Positions 1 through 12,100 of a stretch of 64,000 nt of DNA are shown here, in pieces. Position 1 is the stretch's first letter. The number at the start of each line of letters is the position of its first letter. The notes under the pieces were generated by a model. That model did no database searches. It saw only the letters and a program-made list of their open reading frames with translations, and was not told where the DNA came from. A program made the translations under genes and the position numbers. The stretch is from Gyrodactylus bullatarudis. Lineage: Eukaryota > Platyhelminthes > Monogenea > Gyrodactylidea > Gyrodactylidae. Location of the stretch: NCBI GenBank assembly GCA_012064415.1, contig SSNU01000062.1:365097-429096 (forward strand), in the 5' to 3' direction.

Positions 1-1037
1 ATCAATTCCTCATTATCCATTTTATAGACATATCTAAGGCATTTGATAAGCTAAAATTCTCTTTTATTAAAAAAAAGCTTATTCAACTTAACATTTGCCC
101 ACATATAATTAATCTAACAATGTTTTTTCTCTCTAATCGGAAACAATTTGTTTCCTTTAACTCCACCACTAGTAAACTTGAATCAATCAACTCGGGTGTT
201 CCCCAGGGTTCAATAATCGGTCCACTTCTCTTTAACATTTGCTTCGCTGATATTCAGCTCCTGGAGAACATTGAGGGTGTTCTCCTTAAATTTGCTGACG
301 ATTTCAAATTCGTCTTCAAGGTGAAAAATTCCCTTGATATATTGAAAATAAATCACAACTTCTGTCTTCTTAAAGGTTCCCTTGAGGCCATGGGGCTCTA
401 TATTAATAGAGATAAATGTAAATTGTTACTCCCAGCTGGTCTCCCTGCAACCCTCTCGGAATCTCTTCTACTTCCTGGAGAAATTGTCTCCTTAACTTTG
501 GACCTGGGTTTCAGTATCTCTGATGGACTTAAAATTGACCCTCTCTCTAATCTCCCTAAAATAAAATCCACTATTTTCTCAATTCTAAAATTCTCTAGGT
601 CCGTTAATTTAAGGCTTAAGGCTTTCAAAGCTTTAGTCTTAAATAACCTCGATTATATCTCTCCCCTTGTTCCCTCACTAACTTTTGAAAAATCTCTCGA
701 AATTGAGCATATTCAATCTAGATTCCTCTATTTCTTATATCCTGATTTAGAATCTTATAATTCTCGCATATTAGTCTCTGGGCTCAACCCTCTCTGGGTT
801 AGAAGATATGCTATTATTGTTAAATCATTTGCTAAATCTGTTAACTTATTTGAAAACTCATATAACCTCAGAAACCCCTCTTTTTCAAATCACTATTTAC
901 TATCATCATATAATATGATTGATAAAAAATATAAAATATCAGACTGTCACGACCTAACTAATATTAAAACTATAATGTCACACATTAGGTCCAAACTTGA
1001 TTATTCTAAGAGTCTCCTCTATGCTAATCTTCATTAA
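1..1037 (+). CDS. LINE reverse transcriptase, C-terminal part, cut by the window edge
   Basis: Reverse transcriptase of a non-LTR retrotransposon, which copies element RNA at a nicked chromosomal target. The frame is open from nucleotide 3, upstream of the first ATG at 120, so the 5' part lies outside the window. Motif A reads IDISKAFDK near nt 27-53, motif B reads SGVPQGSIIGPLLFN near nt 192-236, and motif C, with the catalytic aspartates, is FADD near nt 291. The thumb region continues through ALVLNNLDY and LNPLWVRRY, typical of CR1/Jockey-like elements. No RNase H domain is visible. The frame has no internal stop up to TAA at 1035-1037, so this copy is much less decayed than the one at 58.5 kb. 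Clade assignment is an inference. Without its 5' end I cannot tell whether the element is full length. Confidence 0.88.
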   Translation, partial: QFLIIHFIDISKAFDKLKFSFIKKKLIQLNICPHIINLTMFFLSNRKQFVSFNSTTSKLESINSGVPQGSIIGPLLFNICFADIQLLENIEGVLLKFADDFKFVFKVKNSLDILKINHNFCLLKGSLEAMGLYINRDKCKLLLPAGLPATLSESLLLPGEIVSLTLDLGFSISDGLKIDPLSNLPKIKSTIFSILKFSRSVNLRLKAFKALVLNNLDYISPLVPSLTFEKSLEIEHIQSRFLYFLYPDLESYNSRILVSGLNPLWVRRYAIIVKSFAKSVNLFENSYNLRNPSFSNHYLLSSYNMIDKKYKISDCHDLTNIKTIMSHIRSKLDYSKSLLYANLH

Positions 1038-1251
1038 TCCCAGAATGTTTAATGAAATTTCTTGAAAGGTTTATATATTTCTACAATACACATTACACAT
1101 ATTTCTTGAACATAGATTAATCAAATTATTATTTTTTTTATCGAACCGCCATATTATATCCAGAGATGCTGTGTATATATATTTGTATTTATATTTATTT
1201 ATTTTATCTTTTATAAATCAATAAAATCATACTTTCTAACAAAAAAAAACA
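1..1251 (+). mobile_element. 3' part of a non-LTR retrotransposon (LINE) with 3' UTR and short A-tract
   Basis: The reverse transcriptase frame is followed by about 200 nt of untranslated sequence containing AATAAA near 1219 and ending in a run of nine A at about 1243-1251, as expected at a LINE 3' end. Target-site duplications cannot be checked because the 5' end is outside the window. The A-run may instead be the reverse of a T-run terminating the tRNA-like sequence that follows on the other strand. Confidence 0.7.
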
Positions 1252-1350
1252 TACGCGCGTTTCGAACTCTTTTGGACTCGTCAGTGTGCCACAACCTCCC
1301 ATTGAAGTGCAATACTCAATCCACTTGTCCAACATCCCATATATCTACCA
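1242..1350 (-). repeat. tRNA-like / possible tRNA-derived SINE head
   Basis: Read on the minus strand, this stretch has an A-box-like block (TGGACAAGTGGATTGAG, about 1327-1311), then a B-box-like block (GAGTTCGAAACG, about 1271-1260), then a run of nine T that would stop RNA polymerase III. Order and spacing suit a tRNA with a long variable arm or a tRNA-derived SINE. The T-arm stem does not pair well, so it is not an intact tRNA. Confidence 0.33.
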
Positions 1351-1351
1351 A

Positions 1352-2193
1352 AGATGTATACTTAGATTATTTCTGAATGCTTTGTGAGTTTCTTTCGTAC
1401 CAGTCTCGGTGGGATCCATTAGTAAGCTGTAACATCCAGCGACATGGCCTAATTCATTACCAAATAAGATGTTCCTGTAGGGTATATTACCTAAGCCCCT
1501 AGAACGAGATATTTCTAGTTAAAGTAAATGTTTTTCTTGCGCTTATAGCCAAAATTCCAAACCGATTATCAACCCTTGTGGGGGATTTTTTATAGATGGC
1601 CAGGTGTTCATCATCTTTTATCTTTCTCAACCTATAATAATAATACATTTCGTATTGCACATTGTGAAAATAATAACGAGTTGTATAATAGACTAATAAA
1701 AGTACATTCTTCGGTATAAAGGAGGTAACATTATATTTTAAAATAAATCAATTTTACTCCCTACATTAACCAGCCTTTACGTTTACTGTATTTCTCAATG
1801 TTATATTCAACGTTTAATTATTTTTATTACATAAACATTTCTTCTCGTTCGATATGGTTTCCACCAAACAACTGTGGTTGGTAAATGATTGTAGAAAGAG
1901 AAAATTTTTATCATTGATCCCTTAGAAGTAAAATTCAACACTAATGTCTTGCATATTGACTAATGAAATGCGCAGTTTATTTAGTCTAACTTTTCCTAAT
2001 TTCCTATATTATGCATTAAGTATTTCTAGGCTTCATAACACTTCATTTTGGTTCATCTTTTTACTATCGAGTAATAAAACTTTTACAATATTCTACAATG
2101 CAAAAGAGACCCATTTATCCATTTCATTAATCACTATATTTGTTCTGATAAGTGTTTACGCACATTGGTTTTGATCCGGGTCACCGAGGTCAT
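1352..2193. other. No gene recognised
   Basis: AT-rich sequence between the LINE/tRNA-like block and the foldback repeat. A 76-codon open frame at 1944-2174 shows no domain or splice context and looks like chance. Confidence 0.5.
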
Positions 2194-2324
2194 ATTAAAA
2201 TAAGGAAGAAGATGATGCCAATTATTTTACAAATCAGGCCTTTATTTACTCAGTCTAATTAGTATACCCGAAATAAAAGCCTTATTTGTGAAATAACTAG
2301 CACCACCTTCTTCCTTAATTTAAT
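2194..2324. repeat. Foldback (MITE-like) inverted repeat
   Basis: Two arms of 54 nt (2194-2247 and 2271-2324) are inverted copies at roughly 85% identity around a 23-nt loop. Both outer ends read ATTAAAWTAAGGAAGAAG. The structure suits a small non-autonomous transposon or a hairpin RNA. No clear target duplication is visible. Confidence 0.7.
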
Positions 2325-2402
2325 TCACTATAATTTGTTATTTTATTTGAGTTCTAACCTAATAAACTCGTTGATCAAGCCTATTTATCTACTGCATCAG
2401 AT

Positions 2403-2984
2403 ATGGAATCAAATGGTGTCAATTCTTCAGGGGCTAAATTAAGACTCTTGTAAGTATACATATTTATTTTTCTCTAGAATGTTATTCGATATCATAGATC
2501 TTGATCCGAATATCGGTTAGATCTAGCTGATTTAAAACATTTTATTAAAGGAGTCATGGTCAAGGTTATTAATGGTAGATGCACTGAAGAATTTAGTGCT
2601 CTTACATCTACAGGTACTTTATCAAAAGCTAATTATCTAACGTATATTGATACAATTGAACTTCCTTTAGGCAAGTCACTGTATTTACTATTTACCAGAT
2701 TCAAATTTTCCAAAGAGTTAAATAAGATCACAAGAAGAAAGTTTTTTCACTGTAGCTGATGCCTCTGGTGATGGTGTGAACGTGTCTGAATATTGTGATT
2801 TACGTTTTCCGTATGCATCTTCAGTTAGCGCTGTCATAAGCCGTATTCTTTAATTCCATAGCATATCTTTGATTCGTTGGATATTGATGGGAATTCGAGT
2901 GTATCTAAAGATGAATTCATGAAGCAATTCGAAATGAAGCAGCCGGGCTATACTTCGTATTGGCTAGACAAGGATGCTGAATAG
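2403..2984 (+). pseudogene. EF-hand calcium-binding protein gene, frameshifted
   Basis: A broken member of the EF-hand family found intact or nearly so at 57.2-57.7 kb. From ATG 2403, 15 codons and a partial codon run into GTAAGT at 2450, and the next exon follows AG at 2477, giving a 28-nt intron. The joined frame reads AKLRLLMLFDIIDLDPNIG, then needs one extra base near 2517 to continue as DLADLKHFIKG. A second shift is needed near 2735 to reach FFTVADASGDG, and the frame is interrupted again near 2850-2862. The last segment holds a canonical EF-hand loop (DIDGNSSVSKDE, about 2880-2915), then FMKQF and a TSYWLDKDAE tail ending at TAG 2982-2984. The parallel FMAQF...TSEWLDAM in the 57-kb gene shows the relationship. 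Some gaps could be tiny introns I failed to place, so full loss of function is an inference. Confidence 0.6.
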
Positions 2985-3186
2985 AAGTCATATTCAACAA
3001 TAAATGCATACCGACCCAGGTTTATGTTTTGTGAAATAAGTCTAATAAGTTTAATTTTCAAAATCGCTGATTGACTTATATAATGACAACCATTTTCAAA
3101 ATAAAGCCAAAATGAGAATGGTTACAAATGGAAAAAATTTATTTAACTAACTAAAACATTAACAATAAAAACATATTTTTCAAAAT
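2985..3186. other. Intergenic gap with dynein poly(A) signal
   Basis: Read on the minus strand, AATAAA (3138-3143) lies about 44 nt beyond the dynein stop codon and is a plausible polyadenylation signal. Nothing else is seen. Confidence 0.5.
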
Positions 3187-6100
3187 TTAGTCATCTGAGT
3201 TTAATAGTAATGCAGCTCCTTGGAGTATCCAAAAAGATTTGTAATCTTTTGTGGGAAACTCGAGAGATGTAATAAAACCATTGCCATTTGAGTCGATTCT
3301 CTGTGAGCATGAATAAACAGGCAATTCTACCGTATTGATATTATGTAAGAGCCGATAATCTTCGTACTTCAATTGAACTATGGGAAGTTCTTGGACAATT
3401 TCTTCTGATCTATCATCAACCAAAACTTGTTTCTATAGATTGGAAGATAATTCAAGAAAGGCATTAGAAAGAAATATCACTACACTCACATTTGCGTCAT
3501 ACCTTGAGGCTTCCAGGTACAATTTACTAACGTACAAACTATTTGGAGGGGACTTGAGAATTTGGTCTTTGTCAGAACTTTTGATTTTGGTTATAATTGT
3601 CTTGCAACCTATATCATCTAGAGGAACTTTTAGTTGTCTACTTGACTTTTGTAAGGCAGCAATTAAATATGATCTAGGATATCGTAAGCCACCAAGCCAT
3701 ATCACTGGCAACTCTGATAGTTTTGTATTTTTCATCTGTAAAACATGAATCATTTAAAAATAAATGTTCAGAAAATTCATGAATATTATAAACTCACCCA
3801 ATCTTGATATTGAATAAATCGATTGGAGAAATGTTGAAGCCAACTAGAAAGGTTCTTCTCTGTAGGAAGACTATACTTGAGCCATAGGGGTGGAACTTGA
3901 TTTTTCTCCAAAATTCGAGTGAACTGTTTCAAATTATCCGGCAGTTCTGGAGTCTTTTTAAGAACATCTATTACCTCAAGGAGAGATTCATACATAACCT
4001 CGTAAAGGTGTCGAAAACTTTTGAGCTCATTAAAGAGGACTGGTATGAAGGGATTTGACTTGTTCAATTTGACATCTTCCTCGGTGTTCAAGATTATTTC
4101 ATTTATATCAATCTGATCAATATATTTGTCGAATATTTTCTCAATAACTATATGAGAATATTTTTGGGCTGATTCGTAATCCATGGTCTTGCTATCACTT
4201 CGATCCTAACCATCAAAATTAAATTTACCCTCTTATCCCAATTGATTTTAACTCAATTACAGTTTAAATTATACAAGTTTGAAAACTTACAGTCGATAAG
4301 TTGGAAACTTTAGAATATCTTGAATCTGATAGATCAGTTATGATAAACGACTCCTTCGTGTCAATGAGAAATAATTTATCAAAAATCTTGATAATGTTAC
4401 TTAGCAGGTTGGAGGTCTCCTTCTGGACGATAATTTGAGATGAATTGAAATTCAAACCACAAATACTTCCGTTATAACCATTTGGAATTTTTTCAGTAAA
4501 TTCTAAAAAAATAATAATAAAACAAAAAAGATTTTTGTCTATGCTTTCTCACTCAAAAAGAAATCTTTTGCTTGATAACTTGAGCTCAACTTCTCAGATT
4601 TTGGCAAAAACCCTGTAAAGTTTGGCAACTTGAAGAGGTAATGATGCTTCGAGTTTGTTAGGAGGAAATTCCCAAAGTACTCTTCCAGATACGTATCCAA
4701 TATTCTCTGGTCATAAACATTTTTTATCCTTCCTCCATACACTATCTGGATATTACAAGAAAGAAATATGTCTAGTCGTTAAATTTCAAGTGGTAAACTA
4801 ACATTTCCAATGAGATTCTGTACAGTATTCCAAGGGACATTTTGGTGATTTTCATGTGCATTCATCAGAATACGCTTCAAAATGTTGAATGCAACCCTCA
4901 GATCATTCTCAGAAAACTCATACGGGAAATTGTATCCAATCTTTCCAAAGCTTTTCCTCTCTATGACGACAGAATGGAAAAAGTACTGAATGAATAAGCA
5001 CTTTTCATAGGCAACATGACCACAAGACTCAAACGTCTTTGGCATCAACTTTGTAAGGTTATAAGTTAAATTCTCTTTCAAGTCACTAGCTGGTTGTAGT
5101 ATAATCTAAATTTATAAGAATTAAAAGATCTTGTAAAATTACTCGATGGCATTTTTGTACAATCGTGGGCAAATGATTGATCTGTTCAGTTGTAAGCAAA
5201 AGTCTAAAGTTTTGATGTGGCTTTTCAAAGTCTGAAGTTATTTTGAGAATTTTCGAAATTAAACTTGTCGACAAGACGAATATCTCAAAAACTATCCAAT
5301 AACCCTTATTGAGGCTTTTAGTTAGTTGGCTTATAGCCTGACTCTCGAGGCCATGTCCGATGGGTAACATTATCAGATTTTCGCTAGGATAATTGAAACT
5401 CTTGAGGAGATCATTGAGGTTCTGTGATAAATCAGCCCCAGATTTAATTATGAGCAATAATGGGACCTTATTATTGGTATAAGTGATGATTTCTTTCAGG
5501 TTATAGCTGGCAAATCTTGTTGATTCGTTACCAAGGATAGACTCGATGAAGATTTTAACTCCACGCAGAAAAGCATCAGGTCTCATGTATTTGAGGAGAA
5601 ACAAGTATGCTAACGGAGTCAGTATTAGATCCCCCGGTAATTCAAACGTTTCTGGATTATCAGCTTCTTTCCACTGCAGAATACAAAAATAATTATTTTC
5701 ATAGATCAAGATGTTGAGTAAACTAAAAATGAAAAACTTCCAGAAGAGGGAATTTAGCAAATTATCTTTAAGCTCACTTCTTGCCAAATACTTTCATTTT
5801 CCTTGATGTTTTCCAAGACCGAATTGAACTCAATTACTTGTTGACTAAGAACGATAAGATAATTCCACGTCTTCTTATCAAGCCAGGAAACTTCCGGTTC
5901 AACATCATCCTCTGTGGAGTTGTAGTCGTAGAGAAGAAGACTCAAATTATCACTTGTAATATTTTCATCGAACATCTCCAATTGTAACGAGAGATAGAAT
6001 AGAAAGATTAAACGGTCTTCCTCAAGGATACCACAGCACGTATACTTTTGAATCATTTCGAGGACCTTGTCGCTAATGTGCTTTTGTCTAACATCAATGT

Positions 6101-9100
6101 TACTACTTAGCTGAGCTTTCTCAATTGCCTTGTTAAAGATTTTCAGGAACAAATCGAGATCTGACGTATATGCCTTGTTAATATGAATTAGATCATTCAA
6201 GATGAAATAAATCACAGCTGAACGTTCAGCTGCCGGCTCATATTTTTTAATGTTATTCTTGATTGTATTCTCCAGTTTATCATAATCTTTCAATTCACTC
6301 AAAAGACGGAGTGAAATTTCTCTCTTCAATTCGAGGGTCTTGAGAAGTTCTTGATTCTCAAGAATATCTCCGCGTTGTGTTACAATTTCCAACAGGAGAC
6401 GATCTTCATGGTCTTGAAGACTCTTTTTGTCTTTACTAAATTAAATTTTGTCATCAATCGCAAATTGTTACTTACACAATCATCTGGAAGAGAGAATCTT
6501 TCTTTTCCTGTAGTTCACTCTTCTCTTGCTTGAATATATGACTCAAGAGTTGGTCCTTTAGATCAACCTTTGTCACAGAGAAATTGACAATATTTCCCCT
6601 ACTGAATATGAACGTGTTAAACGTGGGATTCTGTAGAGATGTAATGAGAAACATTCTAAACTTTGGATTAAACTCAACAAAACGATCTCCAATCTTCACA
6701 GTATAATACTCTTTGTTATCTAAGTTAAATAAATAAAAACCAAGGTTTGGGTTTGAAATTCAAGATGCTCATCACTCACAAAAAACATTCTTGGCCAAAA
6801 CACCATAAATTATTGGATTAATCTGCTCATCTACATCTTGGAACATTATTGGAATTCCAAATCGAACGCAGTTCTCCATGATTTTTAAAAAGTTTGGCTC
6901 ATCAAAATTGGCAATCTTGACAAGATAGCAATAGAAAAGGGAAACCTACTCTCAACCGGTAATCCTTATTCTTAACATTTGAATTGAGATTTTTGATCCA
7001 GTTCCGAGCCTGTCCTTGGGGATCAATGCAAATAGGAAATTTGTTACTCTTTAGTGTCAAGATTGCGTTCTGAATACTATATTCGTTGGATGGTAGACCA
7101 TGAGAGATCCACATGAATATCTCAAGTTCATCTGAGAGAAGATTCTGAACCTTGAAGTCTGGATCGATGTTAACCTAGACAAATTTCCAATAAAAAAGAA
7201 ATACTCTTGCTCACCTTGGATGCAATTAGGTTTTGTTTCCATAAAAGAATAAGATTTTCTCGATATTCCGTAGTAAATGGTCCGAGATAGTTCAAAAAGG
7301 CTGAGCACAACAGGCCATGTCCTAGTAGACGATCGTTTTCAATCTCTAAATCTTTGATTTTTTCCTTCCACCTAGAGGGAAGAGACAAGTTATCTTTTTG
7401 CTTTTAAATTACTTTATTTCTTCAACAGAAAATCCTTCAATCAGTCTATTAGCCACTGAGAGCCGTTTTGTCATCTCCAATAAGTTCTCATTTAGCTCAT
7501 CGGTTCTGTCGGTTGCCTTTTTAAGTTTTGCGACAAGCAATTTCTCACCGTTTTCTATCTTGACCAAATTAGCAACAGCGTGCTCCATTTCCTGAATTTA
7601 TATAAAATATTATTTTTCTTAAACCATACTACTAATCAGAAATTGAAAACAAATCTATACGAAAAAGAAAAAGAATTTCATTCAACAGACCTTGTTGGCT
7701 CTCTTAAGTTCCTCTTCCTTATTTCGAACTTCGTCTTTCATGGGTTTTATTTCCTTGGCAACATTATAATAGTCAATAACTGATTCAAAATATTTAAATA
7801 GACTAGCCGCAGCTTTCGATTTTGATTCAAGCATAGAAATGCTAAGATTTTGTTGTTCTTTCAAATCTAAAGAGCAAAGAGACATTCAAATTATTCGCAT
7901 ACAGTTATTGATAAAATTTGAATTTAAATTACTTACGCTTAAATTCACGTATCGCTTTGGCAGGAATATTTTCAATATCTAGAGTTTTCAAAATCGTAAT
8001 AAACTTTGGATCTGTCATAATAGCTCGAGCTGCCTTCCAACTGACATCAGGCGATTGCAATAAATGACACAAGAGCTCGCCAACTGCTTGAATCTCAAAG
8101 AAAAAACTGTCAATAATGAAAACTTACTGCTTTCGAGGGTGTAACAAAAGCACGAATTTCTGTTAAGGCTGTCTTATCCAGATCATCAAGAGCCTTCTTG
8201 GAAATCAACAAGTTCGGCATTGCTTTATCCAAAATTGTTTCTGCTTTTTTCTGATCATTATAAAAGAAATATGAATTTACTTTCTCGTGTTCAATAAAAG
8301 TCTGTTCAGTTTCAATGAGTTTCTTTGATTCCTCTATTTCAATCTTCTTTTCTGTACCCAGTTTGCGTTGATCTTGAATTTCCACCAGAACCAATTCACA
8401 GTTTTCCTGTTCTTTTTCTAAGATAGCTCTTTGGACTTCTAAATCTTCATTCATTTTCTTGACGACAGTTTTGGTCTCGGTCAACTTGTTAGAACCTTTG
8501 ATTAGTTTGTCACTATAATTTTTAATGTTTCTATCAAAATGAAAAGCAATAATTAATTATTTGATAAGTTGATCAGAATTCCAAGAGGAGAAAATTACTC
8601 TTTTTTCTCTTTGAGTATATCCAAATAGTCCTTGATTAGACAAATAAAGTTTGTAGGAGTGATATGCATTGCTCGATGGGTTTTATTGCGGAACGTTTCC
8701 GAGTTCAACTCTGCCAACTTGTGAATTTCAACTGCGTTGCCAACTATCTCAATCCACATGTCATCAACAGCTAAAAGCTCCTTTGAAATAAAAAGTTTTT
8801 CACTCAATTACTCAAGGGTCTATACTACACTACTCTGCTTACATTTTGATGCAAATATTCACAAGCAACAGAATACAGGGTATTTTCATGCCAATTAAAG
8901 AACGAGATGAGGTTGGTGGAATTCGAGAATCCCGGGAAATGATTCATCATCACTCTTAAAAAGGGATTTGAACCTGTTACACAGATAATTGTATGGATTT
9001 TATCTGCACAAAAGTTTTGATACCACTCCCAGATGATATCGTTTGTTAGCGGGTTCTTTTCGTTAGAAATATCTCGATCTGCTTTGGCATAAACACGCTT

Positions 9101-12100
9101 GCAAATCATATTGCGCTCTTCTTCAGTGAATAAGTCTGGGAGGAAACCCTTTACCAGTAAGTTGTTGATTATGTCTAAAAATTCTTAAAAAACGTAAAAT
9201 AAATTTAAGTTAATAAGAAAGATTATCCTGAAAAATAGAGATTACTCAAATCAATGTATGTTGCGTCAGATATTAGGATGACAGAATCCCTCTCTGAGTC
9301 AATAACTTTGATGAATATCCTCTTGAGGTCAGCATAGAACTCAGAATGTTGATATGAGGAGGTTATGTGGAAATCGTAAATGTCCATTCCATAAATGTAA
9401 ACAGTAAATCTAGCAATTGTCTTTTTACCAGAACCACTTATGCCAACCAGGAGGCCATTGCTGCGTTTCATAAGAAGAAATCTCAAGACTGAGAGTATAT
9501 GATCAATGATTTCGTCAAACAGGACAATTGTATCAGATCCGTTGATCTCTTTGTAGGAGCTTGCAAACTAATTTTAAAAATACGGAAACTGTTTTATTAT
9601 TTGGTGTTTTAAAAATGAAATGTAAAAGTCAATCTTCCAATTTACTGGCCAGTTATTTTCCAAGATCTTTTTATATTGTTTTAACAAAAAAAACTAACCA
9701 AGGCCTTAAAAAATTCAAATATACAAAATTGACAAGTTTTCGTGTTATTTTTTTAAGATTGAAAACGTACTTTTCTTAGAATTCTCTTGACGGTCTTATA
9801 ATCCAAGAGATCGATATACCCGATTATATCATTTAAATTTTGTTTTCGATGCCACAAGTTTCCATAGATCAACGGGTCCTTCCTCACATTTTCGGATATG
9901 TTTGGAAAGTATTCTGATATCATTTTCAACGTTGTTTTCTAAACAAGATCAATCAAAGAAAAATAACCTACTGAAAGATAACTTCTATCTTCCTCAGTTG
10001 TCAACTGATCCCCGAATGTACAATTGATTTCGTTACGATATAATCGTAAAAATAGATTTAAATTCAACGGGGTAGAACTCTTTTGCATTCTGAGTCCTTG
10101 AAGGATTTTGAAGAAGTCTCTCATGCTGAATTGAAAAATGCTCCTCTGATTGTATATCATGAAGACATCATAAATTTTCCTGTAAGGCAGAACAAAAAGT
10201 TTTTCTCATGAAAGTTTTTTCGATGAAAATATGATCTGGATTTCACGATCAAATCACTTGTGATTTGATGACTATCTCTTGAGTTAGACCATTATAAGCT
10301 AGATTAAAAGTATGCCTGATTCACACTTCTTCACTAAAAGCCTGATTTTGATCGGTCACTTACAAGTAGACCTACAAGATTTTTAAAAAGTGCCTTTGAA
10401 GGGAAATTTTAATTTTCTTATTAAAATGGACCTTGTCTTTTATATACTGAAGATTTCAAACTCTCTAACACCTCTCTGATCCTTACAGTAAAGCTTTAAA
10501 AACTCAATTTCTTACACTTGTAAATTTTATCCTTTAAAACACGATATTAAACGAAAAACTAAATGCACCAATGAATTTTGGATATGGAGTGGCCAATGAG
10601 TTTCGCAACCGACTATACTTACATGTATAGCTTAATACTTAACTCTGTAATTTTGTCAATTGAGCTTGAAACACTTTCATCAGCATATTTGATGACATGC
10701 TGGGCCAGACCAATACTAAAGATTGTGTACAAATCATTTTGATCAAAATCATCCATAATGAGAATGTTAAAGAGGGACAAGAGACGATAGTCAACTTTTT
10801 GATTGGAATCTAAATTGAGTACAGAAATGTATTGAGTATCCTTGAAACGATTCCAACGTTTCAATGCGCCGATATTGTTGAATCCGCCTCTTTTAACAAG
10901 GCATTTTGCTAATTCAACCACTTGTTTCGTTCCAAAATTGTCTTTCTATAAAAAATATTTTATTCAACATAATGAAATTTCCCGAAAAAGCTTTAATTTT
11001 AGATTTCAATAATTCTATTATTATTTCTTACATTTGAGTACGATAGATCATCGATAAAGAAAATCATTCTATGTTTCCTCTTTGGGGCATACAAGCCTTT
11101 GGCATGCTTTTCATAATTCGAAAACATGTAATCCTGCAAATCAATCGATTTAGTATAGCCAGATATATTGACACTCGTGTTTAAATAGTTTTCACAATTA
11201 TTATTCAGATAATTTCGAATGAACTGAGTCTTTCCACAACATTTATTCCCTACCAGCATTATAGGTCTTTCATTCTAAAATTAAAACAAAACCTAGAAAT
11301 TCCATTCAAAGGAACCAATCGTTAATTAGACAAACTTTAATACAAAGGTTCAAGTACCATTCATAACGAACTATCTTCGGGATTCTCACGTATTCAGGAT
11401 GGACAATTTCTACTTCTTTATTGATTACGCTCTCATAGTTCAAGTTTTTAGCTACCGATCGCCAAGACCTCCAGCATTTATTACTCAGGGAAAATTCATA
11501 ATCACTGAGATATGGTTGATTCATCGGAATAACACCTACCAATTGAAAAATTCATTTGAAAAAATAAACGTACTAAAACTGATACTTTCAGCATCAGGTC
11601 CTTCGTCATACAACTCTAGAAGTGATAGGTCTTTGATTTTCTTATCAATTTCCAAGTGAAATTGATCCTTCAATAGAGACATGGTTATCTGTGATAGACA
11701 CATGAGCAGGCATGCAAAAATAACATTTTCATAATCTTTCTTTTCTTCAACCTTATCATCATCATCGACAAATCTATGAGAAAAAAACCATTTTAATGTC
11801 AATTTAATTAGAGTCAGTATGCACTAACATTTGACTCATGTATTTCCCTGTATCGCGATCTCTCTTCAACATGAGAAAATCAATGATCATATAAAAGTAT
11901 TGTCTTAACAACTTGATCGGATTGATTTCAGGAAAGTGAAACATATTCAAGGATTTCTTCATTGGATTGAAGACATGTTGATACAACGGCTTAACAACAT
12001 CTAAATATACTCTTTTCAAGGAACTTGTAACGTAAACATTATCAATGGTGAGAATAAAGTTTTCAAAGAATGTACAATAGTTCATAGTGTCACGTTCGAC

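Noticed and set aside
9561..9779. 72-codon plus-strand frame inside the dynein gene
   Set aside because: It lies across an intron and exon of the minus-strand dynein and is a shadow frame.
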